A stretch of 64,000 bases of DNA, from positions 1-64,000 of the forward strand of contig NZ_JBALOQ010000002.1 in NCBI RefSeq assembly GCF_036962705.1, given 5' to 3'. Below are positions 41,017 through 49,891 of the stretch, piece after piece (the stretch's first letter is position 1; each line of letters opens with the position of its first letter). This DNA comes from Ferdinandcohnia sp036962705 (GTDB lineage Bacteria; Bacillota; Bacilli; Bacillales; Bacillaceae_L). A program made the translations under genes and the position numbers. Below the pieces are notes generated by a model, which saw only the letters and a list, made by a program, of their open reading frames with translations, was not told the origin of the DNA and ran no database searches.

Positions 41017-43857
41017 ATGAATAATCAACTAAGGAACAATGTGTGGGAGTCATTCTATGGCCCGAACATGGGTTATGTCTTTGACATGTATGAAAAATAC
41101 AAGAATGATCCAAGTTCAGTAGACCCATCTGTGAAAGCGCTTTTCGAGGAACTTGGACCACCACCAGCAGATGAGCAAGCAGCAACAGCAGAACTAGTAC
41201 GTGGGGGTATCTCACCGAAGACAATCAAGACTATTACATCTGGAGGAAAATTAATTAAAAGCATTCGTGCATATGGGCATTTAGCAGCTGATATTTATCC
41301 GCTTCGCACTAGACCGAAGCCAGATACAAGCTTTTTAGAGCCTGGTTACTATAACCTCACGAAAGAAGATTTAATGGACATTCCAGCGACATATATTTGG
41401 GAGGAAGCTCCTCCAACTGTTCAAACTGGATGGGATGCCTATGAGCATTTAAAAGCGGTTTATACGCAGACCATTGCTTATGAATTTGGACATGTTGATG
41501 CTGAAGATGAAAGACAATGGCTAAGTCAGCAGGTTGAAATCAATGGAATAGGCTTAAAGCTTACCGCTGATGAAAAGAAACAGCTTGCAGAGCGACTTAT
41601 GAATGTCGATGGCTTTGAGAAGTTCTTACACAAAACATTCGTTGGTCAAAAGCGTTTCTCAATCGAAGGATTAGATATGCTCGTACCAATGCTTGAACGC
41701 TTAATTCAAGAAGGCAGTAGTGATGGCACCGACAATATCATGATCGGTATGGCTCACCGCGGCCGATTAAATGTGTTGGCGCATGTTCTTCAAAAGCCTT
41801 ATGAATTGATTTTCTCTGAGTTCCACCATTCACCGAATAAAGATTTAATTCCATCCGAAGGCTCAAGAGGAATTAACTACGGTTGGTCTGGAGACGTGAA
41901 GTATCACTTAGGGGCTGACCGAAGTTTCAAAGGACCTAAAGAACATACAACTCATATCAATCTAGCAAACAACCCAAGCCACTTGGAGTTCGTAAATCCA
42001 GTTGTGTTAGGGATTACTCGTGCAGCTCAGGACAACACAAGAAAAGCTGGCTACCCTGTACAGGATAAGCAAAGCGCTATCAGTGTTCTTATCCATGGTG
42101 ATGCGGCATTCCCTGGTGAAGGTGTTGTAACTGAAACATTGAACCTAAGCAGATTAAAAGGCTATGAAACTGGCGGTTCCGTTCATATCATTGCCAATAA
42201 TATGGTTGGTTTTACAACAAATAATACAGATTCTCGCTCAACTCGTTTTGCGAGTGACCCCGCGAAGGGATACGAAATTCCAATCATACGAGTCAATGCA
42301 GACGATCCAGAAGCTTGTCTTTCAGCGATTCACTTTGCGTACGAGTACCGCAAGCGTTTTGAAAAAGATATCTTAATTGACTTAGTTGGTTACAGACGTT
42401 TTGGTCACAACGAAATGGATGACCCAAGCGTAACACAGCCATTATTGTACAAGAAGATTACAAATCACCCTGTTATTGCAGATAAATACGGTCAAGAGTT
42501 GGTTGCTGAGAACGTAATGACAGCTGAGGAGCTTACTGGTAAACGTGAAGAATTTATGCAAAGTCTTCAATCGATTTATGATGATTTTGTGGAGAATGAA
42601 GAGCGTGTGAAGCCGAAGAAGCCGAAAGCTTTATCTGCTATTCCAGAATTTGATACAACAGTACCTGTTGAACTTTTACGCAGCATGAATAAAGGAATGT
42701 TACAATGGCCACAATCCTTAACTGTTTATCCAAAGCTTGAGCGTATTTTAAAACGCCGTGAAACTGCACTGGATGAAGACAATAAAGTAGACTGGGCATT
42801 GGCTGAAACACTAGCATTCGGATCGGTTCTTGCAGAAGGAAAAACAGTTCGCTTAACTGGTCAGGATAGTGAAAGAGGAACATTTGCTCATCGTCATGTC
42901 GCATTAAATGACTATGAAACTAATGAAAAATATGTCCCATTACACAATATCCCAGAAGCTAAAGCTTCATTCTCGATCTATAACAGCCCATTATCTGAAA
43001 CTGCTGTTCTTGGATTTGAATACGGTTATAGTGTCCAAGACGAGAATGCGCTTGTCCTTTGGGAAGCACAGTTTGGTGACTTTGTGAACGTTGCACAGCC
43101 AATTATTGACCAGTTCATTTCTTCCGGTCATGCGAAATGGGGACAAAAATCAGGTCTTGTAATGCTATTACCACATGGATATGAAGGACAAGGGCCAGAG
43201 CACTCAAGTGGTAGGGTGGAACGTTTCTTAAATGCAGCTGGGGAATATAACTGGATCGTTGCGAACGTAACAAGCGCTTCACAATACTTCCATTTATTAA
43301 GAAGACAATCATTGCTTACTTCAACTGATGAAGCAAGACCACTGATCGTAATGACTCCAAAGAGTCTCCTTCGTCACCCACAAACAGCTTCATCACTAGC
43401 TGATTTAACAAATGGAAGCTTCAAGCCTCTGCTTGAGCAGCCTGGAATGGGAACTGAGAAAGAGAAAGTAACTCGCTTAATACTTTGTTCTGGTAAAGTT
43501 GCAATCGATCTAGCAACAGAAGCAGCTAATTTACCTGTTGAACATGCACAAAGCCTGCATATTGCAAGAGTGGAACAAATGTATCCATTCCCTAAGAAAG
43601 AGCTAGAAGACTTAGTTAGCCAGTATCCAAACCTAAAAGAGGTTGTTTGGGTTCAAGAAGAGCCTAAGAATATGGGGGCATGGCCAGCACTACATGCGGT
43701 ATTAATGGACATTTTATCTGAGGAAATTACATTAGATTATGTAGGTAGACCGAAGCGTTCAAGTCCAGCTACAGGAGACCCAGATATTCATAAACAAGAA
43801 CAAGCTTGGATTATGCAAGATGCATTGCTAACAGACAAAGGAGGGAATCAGCAATGA
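41017..43857 (+). CDS. odhA: 2-oxoglutarate dehydrogenase E1
   Basis: The 946-residue thiamine-diphosphate enzyme decarboxylates 2-oxoglutarate in the TCA cycle and passes the succinyl group to the E2 lipoyl arm. Visible landmarks are the N-terminal E2-binding segment (NVWESFYGPNMGYVFDMYEKY), MAHRGRLNVLAHV near residue 245, the ThDP loop GDAAFPGEGVVTET near 360 with NNMVGFTTN, and FGHNEMDDP. The C-terminal transketolase part has PHGYEGQGPEHSSGR. Length is usual. The stop codon overlaps the odhB start (ATGA), so the two are translationally coupled. Confidence 0.95.
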   Translation: MNNQLRNNVWESFYGPNMGYVFDMYEKYKNDPSSVDPSVKALFEELGPPPADEQAATAELVRGGISPKTIKTITSGGKLIKSIRAYGHLAADIYPLRTRPKPDTSFLEPGYYNLTKEDLMDIPATYIWEEAPPTVQTGWDAYEHLKAVYTQTIAYEFGHVDAEDERQWLSQQVEINGIGLKLTADEKKQLAERLMNVDGFEKFLHKTFVGQKRFSIEGLDMLVPMLERLIQEGSSDGTDNIMIGMAHRGRLNVLAHVLQKPYELIFSEFHHSPNKDLIPSEGSRGINYGWSGDVKYHLGADRSFKGPKEHTTHINLANNPSHLEFVNPVVLGITRAAQDNTRKAGYPVQDKQSAISVLIHGDAAFPGEGVVTETLNLSRLKGYETGGSVHIIANNMVGFTTNNTDSRSTRFASDPAKGYEIPIIRVNADDPEACLSAIHFAYEYRKRFEKDILIDLVGYRRFGHNEMDDPSVTQPLLYKKITNHPVIADKYGQELVAENVMTAEELTGKREEFMQSLQSIYDDFVENEERVKPKKPKALSAIPEFDTTVPVELLRSMNKGMLQWPQSLTVYPKLERILKRRETALDEDNKVDWALAETLAFGSVLAEGKTVRLTGQDSERGTFAHRHVALNDYETNEKYVPLHNIPEAKASFSIYNSPLSETAVLGFEYGYSVQDENALVLWEAQFGDFVNVAQPIIDQFISSGHAKWGQKSGLVMLLPHGYEGQGPEHSSGRVERFLNAAGEYNWIVANVTSASQYFHLLRRQSLLTSTDEARPLIVMTPKSLLRHPQTASSLADLTNGSFKPLLEQPGMGTEKEKVTRLILCSGKVAIDLATEAANLPVEHAQSLHIARVEQMYPFPKKELEDLVSQYPNLKEVVWVQEEPKNMGAWPALHAVLMDILSEEITLDYVGRPKRSSPATGDPDIHKQEQAWIMQDALLTDKGGNQQ

Positions 43858-45107
43858 TCGAAGTGAAAGTACCGGAATTAGCTGAGTCCATTACAGAGGG
43901 AACAATTGTTGAATGGTTAAAAAAAGAAGGCGAGTTGGTTAACAAAGGTGAATCAATCGCTGAACTTGAAACGGATAAAGTAAACGTTGAAATTAACAGT
44001 GAACACACAGGGGTTATTAAGGAATTCTTATTCCAGCCTGGTGATAATGTTGAAGTAGGTCAAGTGATCGCAAAGCTTGATGAAAATGGTTCAGAATCAA
44101 GCGCTGCTTCTCCAGCTCCAGAAGCAACACTGGCTGAAGAGCCTCAAGCTGCAGCACCAGAAGCAAAAGAAGAGTCAGTTGTAGCTGAATCAGCTGGGGA
44201 AAAAGGCAAGCAAGCAATTGCTTCACCTGCTGCTAGAAAAAGAGCAAGAGAGCTTGGTATTGACTTAAACGAAGTTCCGTACAAAGATCCACTTGGACGT
44301 GTTCGTGTTGAAGGAATAGAAGCTTATAAGCAAGCACAAGCGGCACCAACACCAGCACCTGCAGAAAAACAACCTGCAGCAGCACCAGTGGTAAATGACG
44401 ATCCACGTGTTGAACGTATTAAAATGTCTAGACGTCGTCAAACAATCGCAAAACGTCTTGTTGAAGCACAGCATACAGCTGCAATGCTGACAACATTTAA
44501 CGAAGTCGACATGACTGCTGTTATGGATGTAAGAGCTCGGCGCAAAGATGCTTTCTTTAAAAAGCATGGTGTAAAACTTGGTTTCATGTCATTCTTTACG
44601 AAAGCTGTTATCGGTGCATTAAAGGCATATCCATTTGTAAATGCTGAAATTCAAGGAAACGAAATTCTACTTAAAAAATTCTATGACATCGGTATTGCCG
44701 TTTCTGCAGAAGAAGGATTAGTGGTACCGGTTGTACGTAATGCTGACACATTAAGCTTTGCAGGTATTGAAGCTGAAATTGGACGCCTAGCTGAAAAAGC
44801 GAGAAACAACCAATTAGGTTTAAATGACCTTCAAGGTGGTACGTTCACAATCACAAATGGTGGTACATTCGGTTCTCTTAATTCAACACCAATAATTAAC
44901 GCACCTCAGGTTGGTATTCTAGGAATGCACAAAATCCAAAGACGTCCTGTTGTTGTAGATAATAATGACACAGTTGAAGTACGTCCAATGATGTATGTAG
45001 CACTATCCTATGACCATAGAATTATCGACGGTAAAGATGCTGTAGGATTCCTTGTGAAAGTAAAAGAACTATTAGAAGATCCAGAAGATTTATTATTAGA
45101 GGGTTAA
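43854..45107 (+). CDS. odhB: 2-oxoglutarate dehydrogenase E2 (dihydrolipoyl succinyltransferase)
   Basis: The 417-residue protein has one lipoyl domain (residues 1-76; lipoylated Lys in ELETDKVNVE), an Ala/Pro-rich linker, an E1/E3-binding domain (SPAARKRARELGIDL, about 124-158), a second linker and the catalytic core ending in SYDHRIIDGKDAVGF with the active His. It forms the core of the OdhAB-PdhD complex. The start at 43854 overlaps the odhA stop by four bases. Confidence 0.95.
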   Translation: MIEVKVPELAESITEGTIVEWLKKEGELVNKGESIAELETDKVNVEINSEHTGVIKEFLFQPGDNVEVGQVIAKLDENGSESSAASPAPEATLAEEPQAAAPEAKEESVVAESAGEKGKQAIASPAARKRARELGIDLNEVPYKDPLGRVRVEGIEAYKQAQAAPTPAPAEKQPAAAPVVNDDPRVERIKMSRRRQTIAKRLVEAQHTAAMLTTFNEVDMTAVMDVRARRKDAFFKKHGVKLGFMSFFTKAVIGALKAYPFVNAEIQGNEILLKKFYDIGIAVSAEEGLVVPVVRNADTLSFAGIEAEIGRLAEKARNNQLGLNDLQGGTFTITNGGTFGSLNSTPIINAPQVGILGMHKIQRRPVVVDNNDTVEVRPMMYVALSYDHRIIDGKDAVGFLVKVKELLEDPEDLLLEG

Positions 45108-45111
45108 TAAC

Positions 45112-45152
45112 TAAAAAGTACATGTTCCAGTTTGAGGGGCATGTGCTTTTTA
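45112..45152 (+). terminator. Terminator of odhAB
   Basis: AAAAGTACATGTTCC pairs with GGGGCATGTGCTTTT, with a T-run. A second hairpin follows at 45170-45204. Confidence 0.75.
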
Positions 45153-45167
45153 GCTTTTTGAGATATG

Positions 45168-45206
45168 AAAAAACGCTGCTTTCCATTAAGGAAAACAGCG
45201 TTTTGT
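45168..45206. terminator. Second hairpin after odhB
   Basis: AAAACGCTG pairs with CAGCGTTTT, with an inner TTCC/GGAA pairing. It looks like a terminator in either direction. Confidence 0.6.
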
Positions 45207-45210
45207 TTGA

Positions 45211-45331
45211 TGTCTAGCTCCAGGTACCATCGGCTCGAGGTCACAAGCCAATCACTTCTGAAGGCAAAATGGGCCTTCTGTTAGGGCTCGTCATGTGCTT
45301 GTCGCCGATAGACAGGCGCCTTGCGCTTTTC
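45211..45331. repeat. Long copy of the GTCTAGCTCCAG intergenic repeat
   Basis: It runs from TGTCTAGCTCCAGGTACC through GGTCACAAGCCAATCACTTC, an AAGGC...GGCCTT inner stem and GTGCTTGTCGCCGATA to GGCGCCTTGCGCTTTTC. I recognise this as a common intergenic sequence of Bacillus and Geobacillus-type genomes; no function is established. It can fold as a long branched stem. Confidence 0.8.
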
Positions 45332-45335
45332 TTAA

Positions 45336-46730
45336 TTAGATTACACCGTGAGCAATCATTGCATCTGCGACTTTTATGAAGCCAGCGATGTTAGCACCAT
45401 ACACTAGGTTACCAGGATGGCCGTATTCTTCAGCAGCATCCATACTGTTGCGGTAAATGGAAGCCATGATATCTTGTAGTTTGCTGTCGACTTCTTCAAA
45501 TGACCAAGAAAGTCTCATGCTGTTTTGTGACATTTCAAGGGCAGAAACAGCAACTCCACCAGCATTAACGGCTTTACCAGGTCCAAAGAGGACATCACTT
45601 TCTACGAATATGTCAATCGCTTCAATTGTGGATGGCATGTTTGCACCTTCACCAATTGCTTTAACTCCATTTGATATTAATGTTTGTGCAGATTCAATAT
45701 CAATTTCATTTTGAGTTGCACATGGTAATGCGATATCACAAGGAATCGACCAGATTCCTGAGCAGTCTTCAACATATTCTGCCTCTGGATGTTCTAACAC
45801 ATATTCTTTAATACGTTTGCGTTCTACTTCTTTAATGCGTCTAACTGTTTCTAGGTTTAGACCATTCTCATCATAGATATAACCGTTTGAATCACTACAT
45901 GCAACAACTTTTGCTCCCAGCTGTTGAGCTTTTTCAATTGCATAAATAGAAACATTACCAGAACCAGAAACGATAACTGTGCTTCCCTCGAAAGAAAGAC
46001 CTTGTTCTTTAAGCATTTCCTCTACGAAGTAAACAGTACCGTAGCCTGTTGCTTCTGTACGGACTAAGCTCCCGCCATAACCAAGACCTTTTCCTGTAAA
46101 TACAGCAGCTTCAAAGCTACCACGTAGTCTTTTGTATTGACCAAACATATAGCCAACTTCTCTTGCACCTACACCGATGTCCCCAGCTGGAACATCGATA
46201 TCGGGACCGATATGTCTAGTTAGTTCTGTCATAAAACTTTGCGTAAAGCGCATGATTTCATTGTCAGATTTTCCTTTTGGATCAAAGTCAGATCCACCTT
46301 TACCTCCACCAATTGGTAGACCAGTTAAAGAGTTTTTTAGGATTTGTTCAAAGCCGAGGAATTTAATGATGCTTGCATTAACGGAAGGATGGAAACGCAA
46401 TCCGCCTTTATACGGGCCAAGCGCACTGTTAAATTGAACACGATAGCCACGATTCACATGAATTTGGCCTTGGTCATCTACCCAAGGTACACGGAATGTA
46501 ATCATTCTTTCCGGTTCAACGATTCTTTCTAAAATAGCATGCTTCATATATTTTGGATTTTTAGCAAATACAGGTACAAGCGAAAGGAAAATTTCCTTCA
46601 CCGCCTGATGAAACTCTGGCTCATGAGGATTTCTCTTCTTAACCTCCTCATATACTTTGTTCATATAATCGGTTGCTTGTTTTAACTCTGGTACAGGAAT
46701 AGACTGTTCGATCATAGCCATCGTGTACAT
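45336..46730 (-). CDS. gdhA: Glutamate dehydrogenase, NADP-type
   Basis: The 464-residue protein matches hexameric NADP-glutamate dehydrogenases such as E. coli GdhA: FRVPWVDDQGQIHVNRGYRV, PYKGGLRFHPSVN with the catalytic Lys, GGGKGGSDFDPKGKSD, and VPAGDIGVGAREVGYM. The nucleotide fold is SGSGNVSIYAIEKA. It makes glutamate from ammonium and 2-oxoglutarate. Three close ATGs occur at the start (MYTMAM); the ribosome site AAAGGGTGA fits the second or third best, so the protein may be three to five residues shorter. It is divergent from a GltC-like regulator. Confidence 0.93.
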   Translation of the reverse strand: MYTMAMIEQSIPVPELKQATDYMNKVYEEVKKRNPHEPEFHQAVKEIFLSLVPVFAKNPKYMKHAILERIVEPERMITFRVPWVDDQGQIHVNRGYRVQFNSALGPYKGGLRFHPSVNASIIKFLGFEQILKNSLTGLPIGGGKGGSDFDPKGKSDNEIMRFTQSFMTELTRHIGPDIDVPAGDIGVGAREVGYMFGQYKRLRGSFEAAVFTGKGLGYGGSLVRTEATGYGTVYFVEEMLKEQGLSFEGSTVIVSGSGNVSIYAIEKAQQLGAKVVACSDSNGYIYDENGLNLETVRRIKEVERKRIKEYVLEHPEAEYVEDCSGIWSIPCDIALPCATQNEIDIESAQTLISNGVKAIGEGANMPSTIEAIDIFVESDVLFGPGKAVNAGGVAVSALEMSQNSMRLSWSFEEVDSKLQDIMASIYRNSMDAAEEYGHPGNLVYGANIAGFIKVADAMIAHGVI

Positions 46731-46885
46731 TCACCCTTTCTTTGCTATAAATTTTTTAAACCAACGGACACATTTTTATCTGTAAATTCTTGATATTAAC
46801 TATTTTATAATGAATAATTAATCTAAACAATATTAATAAAAGATATAAACGATGCCGAAATTAGATGAATCGAGGAGGAAGCCCA

Positions 46886-47791
46886 GTGGAACTCAGACAA
46901 CTGACCTATTTTATTGAAGTTGCAAAGCGAGAACATGTGACGGAAGCGGCAAATTCAATGCATATTGCGCAATCGGCGGTGAGCCGGCAGTTATTCAATT
47001 TAGAAGCTGAATTAGGTGTGGATTTATTTATACGGGATGGACGAAATGTGAAATTAACGCCAATCGGAAGAGTTTTTTTAGATCATGTCGAGCAAGCATT
47101 AAATGTATTGGATAATGCAAAACGTGAGATTGAAGAGTATTTGGACCCAGAACGCGGGACGATTCGGATTGGATTTCCAAGTAGCCTAGCTGCTCATACA
47201 CTTCCAACAGTTGTATCGGCATTTCGAGACCGCCATCCAGAAGTGAAGTTTTCCTTGTCGCAAGGTAATTACTATTCGTTAGTCGAGCGGGTGAAAACGG
47301 GTGAAATTGATATGGCATTGCTAGGACCAGTGCCAAACCAGGAAAAGAAAATCGTAGGTACTACCTTGTTTACTGATAAAATGGCGGCACTCTTGCATCG
47401 CTCACATCCACTAGCAGTAAATAAGTCTTTGAGTCTTAGTCAGTTAAAAGAAGAGCAGTTCGTATTATTTCCAAATGGATTTGTCTTACGAGACATCATA
47501 GTTAAAGCATGTAATCAGCTTGGGTTTCAGCCAACAGTTTCCTTTGAAGGAGAGGATATCGACGCGATTAAGGGACTCGTTTCAGCAGGACTCGGAATAA
47601 CAATTATTCCCGAAGTAACATTAATTGAGAATATACCACATTCTACCGTGAAAATCCCAGTTGTTCATCCGGAGGTAACTCGTTCAGTAGGTGTTATTAT
47701 TCCCAAAGAGAGAAAATTGCTTCCAACAGAACAAATCTTCTATGAATTTTTAAAAGACTATTTCTCATTTTTAGACAAATTTCAATATTGA
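46886..47791 (+). CDS. gltC: GltC-like LysR regulator
   Basis: The 301-residue regulator begins VELRQLTYFIEVAKREHVTE with a LysR helix-turn-helix (HIAQSAVSRQLFNLE near residues 28-42) and an effector domain with EYLDPERGTIRIGFPSSLA and GEDIDAIKGLVSAG, phrases also found in B. subtilis GltC, the activator of glutamate synthase. Here it faces gdhA, so it may link gdhA to nitrogen and 2-oxoglutarate status. The GTG at 46886 follows GGAGG by seven bases; the ATG 21 bases earlier contains that ribosome site inside its first codons. Confidence 0.85.
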   Translation: MELRQLTYFIEVAKREHVTEAANSMHIAQSAVSRQLFNLEAELGVDLFIRDGRNVKLTPIGRVFLDHVEQALNVLDNAKREIEEYLDPERGTIRIGFPSSLAAHTLPTVVSAFRDRHPEVKFSLSQGNYYSLVERVKTGEIDMALLGPVPNQEKKIVGTTLFTDKMAALLHRSHPLAVNKSLSLSQLKEEQFVLFPNGFVLRDIIVKACNQLGFQPTVSFEGEDIDAIKGLVSAGLGITIIPEVTLIENIPHSTVKIPVVHPEVTRSVGVIIPKERKLLPTEQIFYEFLKDYFSFLDKFQY

Positions 47792-47834
47792 GCATCGTTG
47801 TATTTCCTCGGAAATAGGAGGAAATTGTCGATTG

Positions 47835-47867
47835 ATGGGGAGCCTAGCAAAAGGGCTTCCCATTTTA
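47835..47867 (+). terminator. Terminator of the gltC gene
   Basis: ATGGGGAGCC pairs with GGCTTCCCAT, followed by TTTTAATTTG. Confidence 0.8.
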
Positions 47868-47969
47868 ATTTGTATCAAATTATAGACATTAATAATTAAA
47901 ACAAAGAAATGTGAAGAAAAAGGGAAAATCTTCTTTTGGATGAATTTGAATGGAAATGAATGTTTTTGG

Positions 47970-47998
47970 TTGATTTGTGAAAAAGGTTTCAATATAAT
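47970..47998 (+). promoter_or_regulatory. Promoter of the fruRKA operon
   Basis: TTGATT (47970-47975), 17 bp, TATAAT (47993-47998), 27 bp before the fruR start. Confidence 0.65.
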
Positions 47999-48025
47999 GA
48001 GGATACAATCCATTAAGGAAGTGAC

Positions 48026-48784
48026 ATGATGTTAACTCCAGAAAGACATCAGCTTATTTTGTTGTTACTAAAGGAACATGGTGTTGTGAAACTTCAGGAG
48101 CTGATTGATAGAACGAATTCATCGGAATCAACGATACGTCGTGATCTAGTGCAGCTTGAAAATGAAAATAAATTAAAAAGGGTCCATGGTGGAGCAGCTC
48201 TTGTACAAGGCAATCGTACTGAGCTAAGTTATATAGAAAAAAAAGCAAAGAATATAAAAGAAAAAATGGCGATCGCTAAATTTGCATCCCAGTTCATTAA
48301 AGAGGGAGACTCTTTATATCTAGATGCGGGGACGACTACACAGGAACTCATTCCATTTCTTGACTACGATGGACTTACGGTAGTGACGAATGGCGTAAAT
48401 TTAATTGAGCCACTGCTTGAAAAAGGAATAGCAACCTATCTTATTGGTGGTATTATCAAACCACAAACGAAAGCGATGATCGGAAGTAGAGCTTTATCGA
48501 GCTTAAACCTTTACCGGTTTGATCTATGCTTTTTAGGGGTGAATGGGATTGATTTGAAGTACGGCTTTACAACCCCTGATCCTGAAGAGGCATTAATTAA
48601 ACAAACGGCAATGGGCTTAGCGAAGGAAAGGTTTATTTTAGCTGATCACACAAAATTCAATGAGGTTTCATTTTCAAAAATTTCATCATTAAAGGATGCC
48701 GTTTTAATAACAGATGATGGCCTAGCAAAAAATGAACTGACATCTTATCGGGATCATATCAACATAAAGGTCGTGACAACATGA
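48026..48784 (+). CDS. fruR: DeoR-family repressor of the fructose operon
   Basis: The 252-residue protein has a DeoR helix-turn-helix (VKLQELIDRTNSSESTIRRDL near residue 21-41; core SSESTIRRDL) and a sugar-phosphate-sensing domain (LDAGTTTQELIPFL, VVTNGVNL, LIGGIIKPQT). In Bacillus, FruR represses fruRKA and is relieved by fructose 1-phosphate. It overlaps fruK by four bases (ATGA). Confidence 0.93.
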   Translation: MMLTPERHQLILLLLKEHGVVKLQELIDRTNSSESTIRRDLVQLENENKLKRVHGGAALVQGNRTELSYIEKKAKNIKEKMAIAKFASQFIKEGDSLYLDAGTTTQELIPFLDYDGLTVVTNGVNLIEPLLEKGIATYLIGGIIKPQTKAMIGSRALSSLNLYRFDLCFLGVNGIDLKYGFTTPDPEEALIKQTAMGLAKERFILADHTKFNEVSFSKISSLKDAVLITDDGLAKNELTSYRDHINIKVVTT

Positions 48785-49695
48785 TTTACACAGTTACATT
48801 AAATCCCTCTATCGATTATTTTATTGAGCTGGATGATTTTAAGGTAGGGGAACTAAATCGCATAAAAAATGATCAGAAGAGTCCTGGTGGAAAAGGAATT
48901 AATGTTTCCACTGTTTTACAAAATGTCGGATTAAGTAGCGTTGCCTTAGGATTTGTTGGCGGTTTCACAGGTAAGTTTCTGGGTGATACCTTAACTGAAA
49001 AGAACATCAAGACAGATTTTGTTACTGTTGAAGGCGACACTAGAATCAATGTGAAACTTCATTCAAATTTGGAGACTGAGATAAATGGGGCAGGACCAAA
49101 AATCACATCCGCCGATCTTGAGCAACTTTTAGAGAAGTTTAATCAGCTACAAAAAGGGGATGTGTTGGTGCTCGCGGGAAGTATCCCGTCATCGTTACCC
49201 TCCACTTTGTATCAACAAGTTGCCGAAAAAGTAAAAGATAAAGAAGTGAAGATTGTTGTTGACGCCACAAAAGACTTATTGGTCGAGGTGCTTCCTTATA
49301 AACCGTTTTTAATCAAACCGAATCATCATGAGCTTGGCGAAATATTTGGCGTTGAGATAAAAAATGCAGAAGAAGCCATTCCTTATGGGAAAAAGCTTAT
49401 CGAAATGGGAGCAGAGCATGTCATCGTTTCAATGGCGGACAAGGGAAGTTTGCTGTTTGTGGGAGATGAGGTCTATTTTGCAAGTATACCTGAAGGAAAG
49501 CTTGTTAACTCGGTTGGTGCAGGTGACTCGGTAGTGGCCGGTTTTATTGCTTCATTTTCAAAAACACAGAATGCAATAGAAGCATTTCGATTTGGGGCAA
49601 CTGCTGGCAGTGCCACTGCGTATTCAGAAGGATTAGCAACGGAAGAAAAGATAAAAGAATTGATTTCAAAAGTAAACGTGAACTCTATTCAGTAG
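48781..49695 (+). CDS. fruK: 1-phosphofructokinase
   Basis: The 304-residue PfkB-family kinase phosphorylates fructose 1-phosphate to fructose 1,6-bisphosphate. It starts MIYTVTLNPSIDYF, has GGKGINVSTVLQNVG near residue 39, and VNSVGAGDSVVAGFIASF near 242 with the catalytic Asp. It is coupled to fruR. Its last codons lie within the first hairpin of a dispersed repeat that separates it from fruA. Confidence 0.93.
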   Translation: MIYTVTLNPSIDYFIELDDFKVGELNRIKNDQKSPGGKGINVSTVLQNVGLSSVALGFVGGFTGKFLGDTLTEKNIKTDFVTVEGDTRINVKLHSNLETEINGAGPKITSADLEQLLEKFNQLQKGDVLVLAGSIPSSLPSTLYQQVAEKVKDKEVKIVVDATKDLLVEVLPYKPFLIKPNHHELGEIFGVEIKNAEEAIPYGKKLIEMGAEHVIVSMADKGSLLFVGDEVYFASIPEGKLVNSVGAGDSVVAGFIASFSKTQNAIEAFRFGATAGSATAYSEGLATEEKIKELISKVNVNSIQ

Positions 49696-49864
49696 GGATT
49701 TCAAACCCCTACTGAATAGAGTCCAAGCTGCCACAGATTTTCAAAGGATACTTTTCGCGGCATAGGATCAAAGACTAAGAACGCCACTTCCTGTGGCAAC
49801 GTCTTTGTGACCCACCTCGTGTGGGCCTAAAAAATCTGGGCAAAAGTACGCCAAGGCGTATTTG
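49681..49864. repeat. Hairpin + ACGCC/GGCGT intergenic repeat, copy 4, inside the fru operon
   Basis: AACTCTATTCAGTAGGGATT pairs with AACCCCTACTGAATAGAGTT-like sequence and overlaps the fruK stop codon. The middle AGGATCAAAGACTAAGAACG and CTGTGGCAACGTCTTTGTGA is shared with copy 2. It ends GTACGCC-AA-GGCGTATTTG, 27 bp before the fruA start. Confidence 0.75.
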
Positions 49865-49891
49865 ATAATATTGTAGAGAGGAACATGTAGC

